Under the pieces are notes generated by a model. It searched no databases. It was not told the DNA's origin and saw only the letters and a program-made list of their open reading frames with translations. Both the position numbers and the translations under genes were made by a program. A DNA stretch of 64,000 bases from Nocardia terrae (GTDB lineage: Bacteria > Actinomycetota > Actinomycetes > Mycobacteriales > Mycobacteriaceae), in assembly GCF_009760405.1 (NCBI RefSeq), contig NZ_WRPP01000004.1:682001-746000 (forward strand). Direction: 5' to 3'. Positions 8,477 to 16,808 of the stretch are shown here, piece by piece. Each line of letters begins with the position of its first letter. Position 1 is the stretch's first letter.

Positions 8477-10075
8477 ATGAAGGACGACGCGAGCGGTGTC
8501 GGCTACGGGGTGGTGCCGGAGACGCGCGGGCTGGTGGCCGCGGCGCGGCGGGCGCTGGGTGAGCGGCCGCGGGTGCGCGGGCAGCTGGAGGAATGCGCGC
8601 GCCGGCTGGACGAGCCGTTGCGGGTGGCGTTGGCCGGCCAGCTCAAGGCGGGCAAGTCGACGTTGTTGAACGCGTTGGTCGGGCAGGACATCGCGCCCAC
8701 CGACGCGACCGAGTGCACCCGGCTGGTCACCTGGTATCGGAACGGGACCGCGCCGCGGGTGACCGCCTACAGCCCGGACGGGGCGCGCGCCGATGTGGTG
8801 GTGCGGCGCGGCCGTGACGCCGAGGGGCTGCCGGGCGCGCACGGGCTCACCTTCGACCTGTCCGCGCTGCGCTGGAATTCGGGGACGCCTCGCGAGGTCG
8901 ACCATCTCGCGGTGGAGTGGCCGTCGGCCGAGCTGGCGCAGACCACCATCATCGATACGCCCGGCATCTCCTCGCTGTCGCGGGAGGTGTCGGCCCGCAC
9001 GTCACGGCTGCTCACGCCGGGCGGTCAGGGGCCGGCGCTGCCGCCCGCGGATGCCGTCCTCTATCTGCTGCGCCGTCTCGATACCGCCGACGTCGATTTC
9101 CTGGAACGCATCGGGGGCGGTGCGAGCGGGAGTGCCATTGTGCCGCAGGGTTTCTCGGGACCTCTCGGCGTGATCGGTGTGGTGTCGCGGGCCGACGAGA
9201 TCGGGGCCGGTCGCATCGACGCCCTGCACTCCGCCCGCGATGTGGCCGCCCGCTTCGCGACCGAGCTGGAGCGAACCGGCCTGTGCCAGTCCGTGATTCC
9301 GGTGGCGGGCCTGCTCGCCTTCGCGGCCGCGACCCTGCGTCAGCGCGAATACGACGCCTTCGAAGCCCTGGCCGCGATCCCCACCGACGAGTTGACCGCG
9401 GCCCTGCTGTCCGCCGACCGCTTCGCCCACCCCGACCTGCCGCTCCCGGTCCCCGCCGAATTGCGCGCCCACCTGGCCGCCCGCTTCGGCCTGTTCGGAA
9501 TCCGGCTGGCCGTCACCCTGATCCGCCTGGGCGTGCGCGGCTCCCAAGCCCTGGCCGCCGAACTCTCCGACCGCAGCGGCCTGGACGAGCTCCGCACCGT
9601 CCTCGATGTCCAATTCGCCCAGCGCGCCGACGAATTGAAGGCCCATTCCGCCCTCACCGCCCTGGCCCGCATCCTCACCGCCAACCCCGGTTCGGCGGCC
9701 GACGCCCTGCTCCCACGCGTGCGCACCCTGCTCGCGGACGTCCACGGCTTCGCCGAGCTGCGCCTGCTCGCGCATCTACGATCCGACGAATTACCCCTCC
9801 CGCCAGAGGATCTCGCCGAACTCCACCGCCTCATCGGCGGCAGCGGAGTCGCCCCCACCCTCCGGCTGGGCCTGTCCGCCCACACCGATCTGGCGACCCA
9901 GCGCGAAACGGCCCTGGCCGCCGTCCAGAAATGGCGCGCCCGATCCCGCCACCCCCTGGCCGACCAGTTCTTCGCCAACGCCTGCCTCACCGCCGCCCGC
10001 AGCGCCGAGGGCCTCCTCGCGATCCTCCACGAACCCCCGACCACCCCGTTCGCCCGCGTCCAGCCGCGGGACTGA
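8477..10075 (+). CDS. iniC: IniC-like dynamin-family GTPase
   Basis: 532 residues from the ATG at 8477, preferred over 8429 because GGGAG lies just upstream and the extra residues look non-homologous. Motifs: G1 GQLKAGKST (about 54-62), G3 IDTPGI (about 159-164) and a divergent G4 at about residue 237 where SRAD replaces the usual (N/T)KxD. It lacks the long hydrophobic paddle of its neighbour, so it may act through a heteromeric complex with the IniA-like protein, as proposed for mycobacterial IniA/IniC. It is the last gene of the rightward ini cluster; the next gene is on the other strand. Confidence 0.88.
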   Translation: MKDDASGVGYGVVPETRGLVAAARRALGERPRVRGQLEECARRLDEPLRVALAGQLKAGKSTLLNALVGQDIAPTDATECTRLVTWYRNGTAPRVTAYSPDGARADVVVRRGRDAEGLPGAHGLTFDLSALRWNSGTPREVDHLAVEWPSAELAQTTIIDTPGISSLSREVSARTSRLLTPGGQGPALPPADAVLYLLRRLDTADVDFLERIGGGASGSAIVPQGFSGPLGVIGVVSRADEIGAGRIDALHSARDVAARFATELERTGLCQSVIPVAGLLAFAAATLRQREYDAFEALAAIPTDELTAALLSADRFAHPDLPLPVPAELRAHLAARFGLFGIRLAVTLIRLGVRGSQALAAELSDRSGLDELRTVLDVQFAQRADELKAHSALTALARILTANPGSAADALLPRVRTLLADVHGFAELRLLAHLRSDELPLPPEDLAELHRLIGGSGVAPTLRLGLSAHTDLATQRETALAAVQKWRARSRHPLADQFFANACLTAARSAEGLLAILHEPPTTPFARVQPRD

Positions 10076-10092
10076 AGCGGGCGCGGGCCGGG

Positions 10093-11253
10093 TCACGGTG
10101 TGAGTCGGTTGCTGTGGGGGTCTATGAGGATCTTGGCGTGGTGGTCCGGGGAGGTGAGGGTGGTGAAGGCGGTTTCGATGCCGAAGAGGCCGACGGTGCC
10201 GGTGATCAAGGGGGAGGGATCGACCTTGCCGTCGGCGATCATGTGGAGGGTGTCGCGGAATTCGCCGGGGTCGTAGCCGAGGACGAAGCGGAGTTCGATC
10301 TCCTTGTTGATGGCGGTGGCGGGGTGGAAGGCGTCCTGTTGCATGCAGACGCCGACGACCATCACACGGGTCAACGGCGGTGCGGCGGTGAGGATCTGGT
10401 CGATGATGCCGGGGACGCCGACGCATTCGAAGACGATCGGGCCGGAGGGGCCGCGGTCGAGGCTGTGCATGACGCGGAACAGATACCACCACGGGAAGTT
10501 CGGGATGCGGCGCAGGCGTTCCATGGCGTCGAATCCGAGATTCAGAACGTCGGAGGCGCCGGTGATGCGCGGCTTCTTCGGCGTTGCCGCCCAGGGCGAT
10601 TCGACGCTCGGATCGACGACCACGTCCGCTCCGCAGCGGCCCGCGAGTTCCCGGCGGCGCGGGGAGAAATCGCTGGCGATGACGGTGTGCACGCCCGCGG
10701 CCTTCAGCATGGCGATGACGGCCAGCCCGATCGGGCCGCAGCCGATCACGAAGGCGGTCTGCCCCTTGGTGATCCGGCTCTTGCGGACCGCGTGCCAGGC
10801 CACGGCCATGGGTTCGGTGAGGGCGGCGTGCTCGGGGGACAGGCCGTTGGGGACCGGGAACGTCATGGACTCCTGCACCACGACCTGTTCGGCGTAGCCG
10901 CCGGGCGCCTCGGCGGAGAGGCCGGTGAGTTCGGGTTGATGCCGGGAGCGCAGGATGGGCAGCGCCACCACCGGCGTGCCGGGCTTCCAGCGGCGGCGGG
11001 TGGCGGGGCCGTATTCGACGATCTCGCCGGTGAATTCGTGCCCCATGACGATCCGCTGGTCGGAGCGCATGAACCGGTCGTAGCCGGTGGCGGCGGCCAG
11101 ATCCGCCATCTCGTCGCAGTGCAGGCGGGCGTGCAGGTCGGAGCCGCAGATGCCGCAGCGGGTGACATCGATCAGCACTTGGCCTGGCCCGGGGACGAGG
11201 TTCGGCAGGTCCTCGACAGTGAATTCGCCCTTGCTGACCACGGCTGCGCGCAT
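10093..11253 (-). CDS. Zinc-dependent medium-chain alcohol dehydrogenase
   Basis: 386 residues of the MDR superfamily. The catalytic zinc site is visible as CGICGSDLH (Cys36) and GHE (His72, Glu73); the Rossmann nucleotide site is the GCGPIG motif near the middle. The four-cysteine structural-zinc lobe typical of classical ADHs is not evident. Product: NAD(P)-dependent oxidation of an alcohol or polyol of unknown identity. It is a single gene with its own strong hairpin between it and the MFS gene upstream. It ends 17 bases from the convergent iniC-like gene with no obvious terminator between them. Confidence 0.88.
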   Translation of the reverse strand: MRAAVVSKGEFTVEDLPNLVPGPGQVLIDVTRCGICGSDLHARLHCDEMADLAAATGYDRFMRSDQRIVMGHEFTGEIVEYGPATRRRWKPGTPVVALPILRSRHQPELTGLSAEAPGGYAEQVVVQESMTFPVPNGLSPEHAALTEPMAVAWHAVRKSRITKGQTAFVIGCGPIGLAVIAMLKAAGVHTVIASDFSPRRRELAGRCGADVVVDPSVESPWAATPKKPRITGASDVLNLGFDAMERLRRIPNFPWWYLFRVMHSLDRGPSGPIVFECVGVPGIIDQILTAAPPLTRVMVVGVCMQQDAFHPATAINKEIELRFVLGYDPGEFRDTLHMIADGKVDPSPLITGTVGLFGIETAFTTLTSPDHHAKILIDPHSNRLTP

Positions 11254-11300
11254 GACCGACTCCTCGAAAGCTGGTGACGGTTCGGATTCTTCACCGACGT

Positions 11301-11338
11301 CGGCCGCGGGTTCAATGAATTCACCGAACCCGCGGCCG
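11301..11338 (-). terminator. Intrinsic-type terminator after the MFS exporter gene
   Basis: CGGCCGCGGGTTC / GAACCCGCGGCCG form a perfect 13-base stem around a 12-base loop. It sits between the stop of the leftward MFS gene and the leftward ADH gene start. The stem is very stable but has no T-run. Confidence 0.75.
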
Positions 11339-11361
11339 TTCTGTCCGATTACCGCCTGGGG

Positions 11362-13050
11362 TCAGACGGTGACGAGCTCGTCCTCGTCGGCTTCGATCTC
11401 GTGCTGCTCGAGCCGGGTTTCGCGCGGCAGCGCCAGGAACCCGACGCAGACCAGCGCCATCAGGCCGATGCCCCACATCATCGTGTAGTCGAAGGTGTGC
11501 GCGAAGTTGACGGCATTGGCCTGCGCGCCCGCGTGCCCGAGGACCTGTCCGACACCGGCGTTCATGGCCGGGGTCGACTGGCAGCTGGCCGGCACCACCG
11601 ACGGATCGACTTCGGCGGACCGATCCCGCACACACGCCCGGAAGCCCGCGAGGATCTGATCCTGCGCCGGACCCGGCACCCCGGTCGTCGACAGCTCGGT
11701 ACGTGTCTGCGCCGCAACGGAATCCACGCCCCGCGCCGAATCATGGTCCAGCTGTGCGAAGAACAGGATCCCGACCAGCGCCACGCCCAAGGCCATCCCC
11801 AGCTGCTGCCCGGTATTGAGCAGCCCCGACGCCGCCCCGGCCTCGCGGTCGGGAATCTGCCCGAGCAGCATGTCGATGGTCGGCGCGACCACGATCCCGA
11901 ACCCGATGCCGGTCACGATGAGCGGCAGCACCATTTGCCAAGAGGCGAAATCGGATTCGTAGTGCGCGGCCATCGCGCCGTAGAGCCCGAACCCGGCCAT
12001 GGTCACCAGCCCGCCGCCCAGCAGCACCCATTTGCCGAACCTGGGCGCCAGCACGCTCACCGAGACGCCCGCCCCGATGCCCGCGCCGACCGCGAAGAAC
12101 ACCGAGGTGAGTCCGGCCCGCATGGGCGACCAGCCCAGCCCGGCCTGCATGAACAACGTCCAGATCAGGAAGAAGCCACCGAAGCCGATCCAGAACAGCA
12201 GCCAGCTCGCCAGTCCCACGGTGAACGGCCGGGACCGGAACAGCGCCGGGTCGACGAGCGGCGACCCGGTGGTCCGCGACCGCCACCGCTCGTAGACGCC
12301 GAAGGCCACGAAGGCCAGCGCGGACGCGCCGATCATGACGAAAGTCCAGGCGGGCCAGTCCAACCGGCGTCCCTCGGTGAGCGGGTACACCAGCAGCAGC
12401 ACGGCGGACACGGCCAGCACCATGCCGACGATGTCCAGCTTCGGCGCGTGCGCGGACCGCGAGTCCCGCATCACCACCGCGGCCGCGGCCAGCGCCGCGA
12501 TGCCGATCGGCACGTTCACCAGGAAGATGGGCCGCCAGCCCAGATCGAACAGATTCCATTGCACGAGCAGCCCGCCCAGCGACAGCCCGACCGCGGACGC
12601 CGACCCGCCGACACCGCTGTAGACGGCGATCGCCTTGGCGCGCTCCTCCTTCGGGAAGGTGACGCGAATGATGGCCAGAATCTGCGGCACCATGAGCCCG
12701 GCCATCGCGCCCTGCACGAAGCGGGACCCGATCAGCAGTGCGGGCGAGGAGGCGACGCCGCAGGCCAGCGAGGCCGCGGTGAATCCGGCGATGCCGACCA
12801 GGAACAGGCGTTTGCGGCCGTAGATGTCGCCGAGCCGGCCGCCGGTGATCAGGACCGCGGCGAAGCTCAGCACGTAGGCGGCGATGATCCATTCGATCTC
12901 GGAGTAGGCCGCGCCCAGGTCCTTCTGAATGCTGGGCACGGCCACGTTGACGATGGTGACGTCGAGCAGATCCATGAATCCTGCGGCCAGCACGACGGCG
13001 AAGGCGATCCAGCGGCGTGGATCGAGGGTGGGGGTGATGTCGGTATCCAT
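11362..13050 (-). CDS. DHA2-family (EmrB/QacA) MFS drug exporter
   Basis: 562 residues with about 14 hydrophobic segments. The N-terminal half contains the family signatures FMDLLDVTIVNVAVPSI (TM1) and GGRLGDIYGRKRLF (loop 2-3 motif A), and a RFVQGAMAGLMVPQ stretch typical of proton-driven multidrug exporters of the EmrB/QacA group. A large periplasmic loop with two Cys near residues 470-490 precedes the last membrane segment. It is transcribed divergently from a MarR regulator, the usual arrangement for a substrate-inducible efflux pump. Substrate not predictable. Confidence 0.92.
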   Translation of the reverse strand: MDTDITPTLDPRRWIAFAVVLAAGFMDLLDVTIVNVAVPSIQKDLGAAYSEIEWIIAAYVLSFAAVLITGGRLGDIYGRKRLFLVGIAGFTAASLACGVASSPALLIGSRFVQGAMAGLMVPQILAIIRVTFPKEERAKAIAVYSGVGGSASAVGLSLGGLLVQWNLFDLGWRPIFLVNVPIGIAALAAAAVVMRDSRSAHAPKLDIVGMVLAVSAVLLLVYPLTEGRRLDWPAWTFVMIGASALAFVAFGVYERWRSRTTGSPLVDPALFRSRPFTVGLASWLLFWIGFGGFFLIWTLFMQAGLGWSPMRAGLTSVFFAVGAGIGAGVSVSVLAPRFGKWVLLGGGLVTMAGFGLYGAMAAHYESDFASWQMVLPLIVTGIGFGIVVAPTIDMLLGQIPDREAGAASGLLNTGQQLGMALGVALVGILFFAQLDHDSARGVDSVAAQTRTELSTTGVPGPAQDQILAGFRACVRDRSAEVDPSVVPASCQSTPAMNAGVGQVLGHAGAQANAVNFAHTFDYTMMWGIGLMALVCVGFLALPRETRLEQHEIEADEDELVTV

Positions 13051-13109
13051 TGCGGGCTCTCTTCAGGAATCGGGAGTATCGGATCGACTCCCAAACTATG
13101 CACCTGAAG

Positions 13110-13134
13110 TGATTATCAAGCAATAGGGCAATCA
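13110..13134. promoter_or_regulatory. AT-rich dyad in the MFS/MarR divergent promoter
   Basis: The 113-base gap between the exporter and marR-type gene is unusually AT-rich. It holds an imperfect dyad, TGATT at 13110-13114 and AATCA at 13130-13134, around TATCAAGCAATAGG. MarR dimers typically bind such sites between themselves and a divergent target. The identification is positional and tentative. Confidence 0.4.
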
Positions 13135-13163
13135 TATTTGGGGCATTGATGTAGGCTGGGCGG

Positions 13164-13664
13164 GTGACCGATGTCGATCCCAAGTACCCGGCGCTGTATC
13201 AGAGCCCCGCATTCCTGTTCGGTCAGTTGGGGTCTCGCGCCACCTATCGCTTCACCGAGCTGCTCGCTCCGCTGGGGGTCAAGCCCGCGCATCACGGCAC
13301 GCTGCGGATCCTCGAGGTCAATGACGGTCAATCCCAGCAGCAGCTCTGCGAGGCGCTTGGCATCCACCGCAATGTGATGGTCGGGCTCGTCGACGAGCTG
13401 GAGAAGCGTGGCCTGGTGGAGCGCCGCCGGCATCCGGTCGACCGGCGCGCCCACGCCGTGCACCTGCTGCCCGCCGGACGTGAAATGCTCTCCCGCACGA
13501 GCGAGATCGCGCGCGGGCTGGACGCCGAGATGCTGGCGGCGCTCGATCCGGCGGAGCGAACCGTCATGCTCGCGCTGTTGCAGCGCACCGCGGACGGTAA
13601 TGGCCTGACACCCGGAATACATCCGGGTCTGATGGGCGATCAGGGCCCGGAGTGTGTGACATAG
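13164..13664 (+). CDS. MarR-family transcriptional regulator
   Basis: 166 residues from a GTG start. The winged-helix core is clear: a helical segment with LGVKPAHHGTLRIL, a recognition helix region (QQQLCEALGIHRNVMVGLVDELEKRGLV) and the wing signature ERRRHPVDRRAHAVHL, ending with the DPAER dimerisation helix. MarR proteins usually repress a neighbouring exporter and release DNA on binding a phenolic or hydrophobic ligand. The divergent DHA2 pump is the likely target, through the AT-rich dyad between them. Confidence 0.92.
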   Translation: MTDVDPKYPALYQSPAFLFGQLGSRATYRFTELLAPLGVKPAHHGTLRILEVNDGQSQQQLCEALGIHRNVMVGLVDELEKRGLVERRRHPVDRRAHAVHLLPAGREMLSRTSEIARGLDAEMLAALDPAERTVMLALLQRTADGNGLTPGIHPGLMGDQGPECVT

Positions 13665-13743
13665 CTCACCGACCGCTTCGGTCACAGCCGGTCGGGGCGT
13701 GTGTCCAACCAGGTGTAGGCAATTCACCCGGAAGGACACCACG

Positions 13744-14622
13744 ATGGCCACCATCGACGTTCTGGACTCGTTCATCAACTACATCGACACCGACCCCGGC
13801 CGCGCCGGGATCCCCGTCGTCTTCCTGCACGGCAACCCCACCTCGTCCTACCTGTGGCGCAATGTGATTCCGCAGGTGAGCGGTGAAACCCGCGTCCTGG
13901 CACCGGATCTCATCGGCATGGGCGGCTCCGGCAAGCCCGAGAGCGACTACCGCTTCGTCGACCACGCCCGCTACCTGGACGCCTGGTTCGACGCCCTGGG
14001 CCTGGACCAGGTCGTGCTCGTCGGCCACGACTGGGGTGGCGCACTCGGCATGGGTTGGGCCGCACGGCATCCCGGGCGGGTGCGCGGCATCGCCGTCGTG
14101 GAGACCTTCCTGCGCCCGTTGCACTGGTCGGACCTGCCGCCGCAGGGCGAGCAGCTGTTCCGCCGGTTCTGGTCGCCGGAGGGGGAGAAGATGGTGCTCG
14201 AGGACAATCTGTTCATCGAATTCAACCTGCCCACCGCCATTCCCACCCTGACCGCCGAGGCGCACGACGCCTACCGGGCGCCGTACCCGACCCCGGAGTC
14301 GCGCAAGCCGATGCTGGCGTGGCCGCGGGAATTCCCGATCATCGGCGAGCCCGGGGAGACCGTCGCGATCGTCGAGAACTACGACCGCTGGATGGCGTCC
14401 ACCCCCGGCGTGCCCAAGCTGATCATGCACGTCGACCAGGGCGTCGGCCTGGGCTCGCCGGAGGTGGTGCGCTGGGCCGCCGAGACCTTCGCGTCGGCGG
14501 AGACCGTGAACATCGGCCCGGCGGGTCACCACTGCCCGGAGGAGCAGCCGGACGCGATCGGACAGGCGGTGGCGGACTGGGCTCGCCGCCACGCGCTGCT
14601 CACCACCCCGGCCGTCGCCTGA
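13744..14622 (+). CDS. Haloalkane dehalogenase, HLD-II type
   Basis: 292 residues, the normal size for the family. The full catalytic pentad can be placed: nucleophile Asp96 in GHDWGG, acid Glu120 (VVETFLRP, after the sixth strand as in HLD-II enzymes), base His262 (AGHHCPEEQPD), and halide-stabilising Asn31 (HGNP) and Trp97 beside the nucleophile. It hydrolyses carbon-halogen bonds to alcohols in the cytoplasm; the natural substrate is unknown, and such genes are common in mycolic-acid actinomycetes. The ATG at 13744 is chosen because GGAAGGAC lies seven to fourteen bases upstream. A strong terminator follows. No dehalogenation partner gene lies nearby. Confidence 0.92.
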   Translation: MATIDVLDSFINYIDTDPGRAGIPVVFLHGNPTSSYLWRNVIPQVSGETRVLAPDLIGMGGSGKPESDYRFVDHARYLDAWFDALGLDQVVLVGHDWGGALGMGWAARHPGRVRGIAVVETFLRPLHWSDLPPQGEQLFRRFWSPEGEKMVLEDNLFIEFNLPTAIPTLTAEAHDAYRAPYPTPESRKPMLAWPREFPIIGEPGETVAIVENYDRWMASTPGVPKLIMHVDQGVGLGSPEVVRWAAETFASAETVNIGPAGHHCPEEQPDAIGQAVADWARRHALLTTPAVA

Positions 14623-14683
14623 ACGGCCGGATCGCACGCCGGGGAGGTTCGACCGGTTAGCCTGGATTCGCCGTGGCAGGGCT

Positions 14684-14717
14684 GATCGCGGGGCGAGAGA
14701 CACCTCGCCCCGCGATC
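14684..14717 (+). terminator. Terminator after the dehalogenase gene
   Basis: GATCGCGGGGCGAG / CTCGCCCCGCGATC form a perfect 14-base stem with a 6-base loop, about 60 bases after the stop. It separates the dehalogenase from the sigma-factor gene. Confidence 0.75.
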
Positions 14718-14814
14718 CCTATCCGCCCCGATGTGCCCGGGGTTGCGCCGTTTCCCGATTTCGCGCCGGGCGTATCCGATTGCGCATGCGGCGGTTCCGG
14801 CCCAAGCTGGCTCA

Positions 14815-15711
14815 ATGCACAGCGAATCGGGCAGCGCCGGAGACGAGTTCGACACCCTCGCGGGCTCGGACACGCCTCCTGACGACGGGGACCGTGAGCT
14901 GGTGGCCCGCGCTGTCGCCGGCGACCGCGACGCGGTCTCGGCAATCGTCCGGCTGCTGCAGGATCCGATCTACCGGCTGGCGTTGCGGATGGTCTGGCGG
15001 CCCGCCGACGCCGAGGACGCCACCCAGGAGATTCTGCTGCGGGCGGTCGGCCATCTCGACAGCTTCCGGGGTGAGGCCCGGCTGACCACGTGGGCCTACC
15101 GGATCGGCGTCAACTACCTGCTGAACCTCGAGCGCCGGACGCCGCAGGAGGCGCGGCAGCTCAGCCTCGACGAGTACGGCGAGGGCTTGAAAGACGGTCT
15201 GGCGGAGGAGGATTACCGCGGACCGGAGGCCGCGCTGCTCACCCGTGAAACGCGCTTGAACTGCACACAGGCCATGCTGCAGTGCCTGAGCCGCGACGAG
15301 CGGGTCGCCTATGTGCTCTCGGATGTGTTCGAGGTGAGTTCGGACGAGGCCGCCTGGATCGTCGGCGCGACGTCCGCCGCGTATCGAAAGCGCGTGGAGC
15401 GGGCCAAGAAGCGGCTCGGCAGTTTTCTGCAATCGACCTGCGGCCTGGCCAATCCCGAGGCGTTCTGCCGCTGCTCGCGGCGGGTCGGGAAGGCCATCGA
15501 ACTCGGCCGGGTGGATCCGCGGCGTCCGGCCTTCGCGAAACACCCGGTCACCCCGGGCGGGCGCGGTGTCGAGGAGGCCGAGCGGCAGATGGTCCGGCTC
15601 CACGATGCCGCCGCCGTGCTCGGCGCGCACCCGGATTACGCTGCGCCGCAGGCGAAAATGGAGGCCATCGCGGGTCTGCTGCGGTCGGGCCGGTTCCCGC
15701 TACTGGAGTGA
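14815..15711 (+). CDS. ECF sigma factor with Cys-rich C-terminal extension
   Basis: 298 residues, about 100 longer than a minimal ECF sigma. Region 2 spans about residues 40-105 (YRLALRMVWRPADAEDATQEILL, then FRGEARLTTWAYRI). Region 4 lies at about 140-200 (RDERVAYVLSDVFEVSSDEAAWIVGATSAAYRKRVERAKKRL). An extension follows with a STCGLANPEAFCRCSRR cluster (three Cys) and a helical tail. ECF groups with C-terminal domains are often controlled through that domain instead of a separate anti-sigma; no anti-sigma gene lies adjacent. The three Cys suggest metal or redox sensing. The start is the ATG at 14815; the end overlaps the convergent HxlR gene by 12 bases. Confidence 0.88.
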   Translation: MHSESGSAGDEFDTLAGSDTPPDDGDRELVARAVAGDRDAVSAIVRLLQDPIYRLALRMVWRPADAEDATQEILLRAVGHLDSFRGEARLTTWAYRIGVNYLLNLERRTPQEARQLSLDEYGEGLKDGLAEEDYRGPEAALLTRETRLNCTQAMLQCLSRDERVAYVLSDVFEVSSDEAAWIVGATSAAYRKRVERAKKRLGSFLQSTCGLANPEAFCRCSRRVGKAIELGRVDPRRPAFAKHPVTPGGRGVEEAERQMVRLHDAAAVLGAHPDYAAPQAKMEAIAGLLRSGRFPLLE

Positions 15712-16176
15712 CGCGGGCGCCCCGTACTTCTTCTCGTAGGCCCAGGGCGCGAGTTCGGCCGTCACCTCGGTCACGTCCGGAGTGTCCGTGCAGTTCGAAC
15801 AGTCCAGTCGCACACCGACTTCCCCGCCGCAGCCGGTGTGCCGGTAGGTGACCGGCGGCCCGTCCGGCGCGGCCCAGCGGTCGCCCCACGCGGTGAGCGC
15901 GACGATGACCGGCTTCAGGTCGAGTCCCTTGGCGGTGAGCAGGTATTCGGTGTGGCCGGTGTCGGTGCGCTGCTCGAACAGGCCGGCCTCCACGAATTCG
16001 GCCAGCCGTTTGGTGAGGATGTTCGGCGCGATGCCGAGGCCGCGCTGGAACTCGGTGAACCGGGTCGTGCCCGCGAACATGGCATTGCGGATGATCAGCA
16101 GGCTCCAGCGTTCGCCCACGATCTCGAGCGTGCGCGCGGCCGAGCAGACCTCCCCCTCGTACATGCGTCCCAACAT
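15700..16176 (-). CDS. HxlR-family transcriptional regulator
   Basis: 158 residues from the ATG at 16176. The HxlR winged helix is plain: a conserved Cys (GEVCSAARTLEIVGERWSLL), the RNAMFAGTTRFTEFQRGLGIAPNILTKRL recognition region and the EYLLTAKG wing. The C-terminus carries a CGGE...CSNC motif that could bind metal. It is divergent from an SRPBCC-domain gene across a gap with several repeats, so it probably controls that gene and itself. Its stop overlaps the end of the sigma-factor gene. Confidence 0.9.
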   Translation of the reverse strand: MLGRMYEGEVCSAARTLEIVGERWSLLIIRNAMFAGTTRFTEFQRGLGIAPNILTKRLAEFVEAGLFEQRTDTGHTEYLLTAKGLDLKPVIVALTAWGDRWAAPDGPPVTYRHTGCGGEVGVRLDCSNCTDTPDVTEVTAELAPWAYEKKYGAPASLQ

Positions 16177-16204
16177 GACTCCAGATTGGCGGAATCGCTT
16201 GTGT

Positions 16205-16297
16205 GATGCAAGCAAGGCCGCTATCGTCATGCAAGTAGAAAAGGCAGGCAAATACCTGCCTGACAATCCGCATCGATCCTGAGAATCGATCCTGAGA
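16205..16297. promoter_or_regulatory. Repeat-rich divergent promoter between HxlR and SRPBCC genes
   Basis: Three elements lie in this gap. (1) Direct repeats ATGCAAGCA (16205-16213) and ATGCAAGTA (16228-16236) are 23 bases apart. (2) An 8-base inverted repeat AAGGCAGG / CCTGCCTT (16240-16247, 16254-16261) has a 6-base spacer. (3) A tandem duplication of the 13-mer ATCGATCCTGAGA (16272-16297) ends just before the SRPBCC ribosome site. Items 1 and 2 are reasonable HxlR-type operator candidates. Item 3 looks like a replication-slippage duplication that lengthens the leader. Confidence 0.5.
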
Positions 16298-16310
16298 AAC
16301 GGGAACCGTC

Positions 16311-16796
16311 ATGAACGATCAGAACTTCACCGTCAGCGTCACCATCGACCGCGGCCCCGCCGAGGTCTTCGCCGCCGTTCTCGACCCCCGTGGCTGGTGG
16401 GGAGCCGACATCGAGGGCGATACCGAGAAGGCGGGCGACATCTTCGACTACGAGGTCCCCGGCGTGCACCGCTGCCGGATCGAGTTGACCGAAGTGGCGC
16501 CCGACCGGAAGGTCGTCTGGCTGGTCCGGGAGAACCGCATGTCCTTCATCTCGGACCAGACCGAATGGGTGAACAACGAGATCCACTTCGACATCGCCGA
16601 AACCGACGGTGGCACCGAACTCCGCTTCACTCAGATCGGTCTGGTGCCCGCCAACGAGTGCTACGAGGCCTGCAGCCCGGCGTGGACCTACTACGTCACC
16701 CAGAGCTTGCGCGATCTGGCCACTACCGGTATCGGCCGGCCCAACCAGCTCCCCGGCCAGGACGCGGCCATCGCGGCCGTCCAGGGCACGTGGTGA
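16311..16796 (+). CDS. SRPBCC (AHSA1/START-like) domain protein
   Basis: 161 residues forming one SRPBCC domain: the opening strand FTVSVTIDRGPAEVFAAVLD, the WWGADIEGDTEKAGDIF segment typical of AHSA1-like proteins, a central sheet and the long C-terminal helix (YYVTQSLRDLATTG). Such proteins bind hydrophobic ligands or act with stress systems; the substrate is unknown. It is controlled, by arrangement, by the divergent HxlR regulator. It ends 12 bases from the convergent LLM oxidoreductase gene. Confidence 0.88.
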   Translation: MNDQNFTVSVTIDRGPAEVFAAVLDPRGWWGADIEGDTEKAGDIFDYEVPGVHRCRIELTEVAPDRKVVWLVRENRMSFISDQTEWVNNEIHFDIAETDGGTELRFTQIGLVPANECYEACSPAWTYYVTQSLRDLATTGIGRPNQLPGQDAAIAAVQGTW

Positions 16797-16808
16797 CCCG
16801 GGGTCGTT

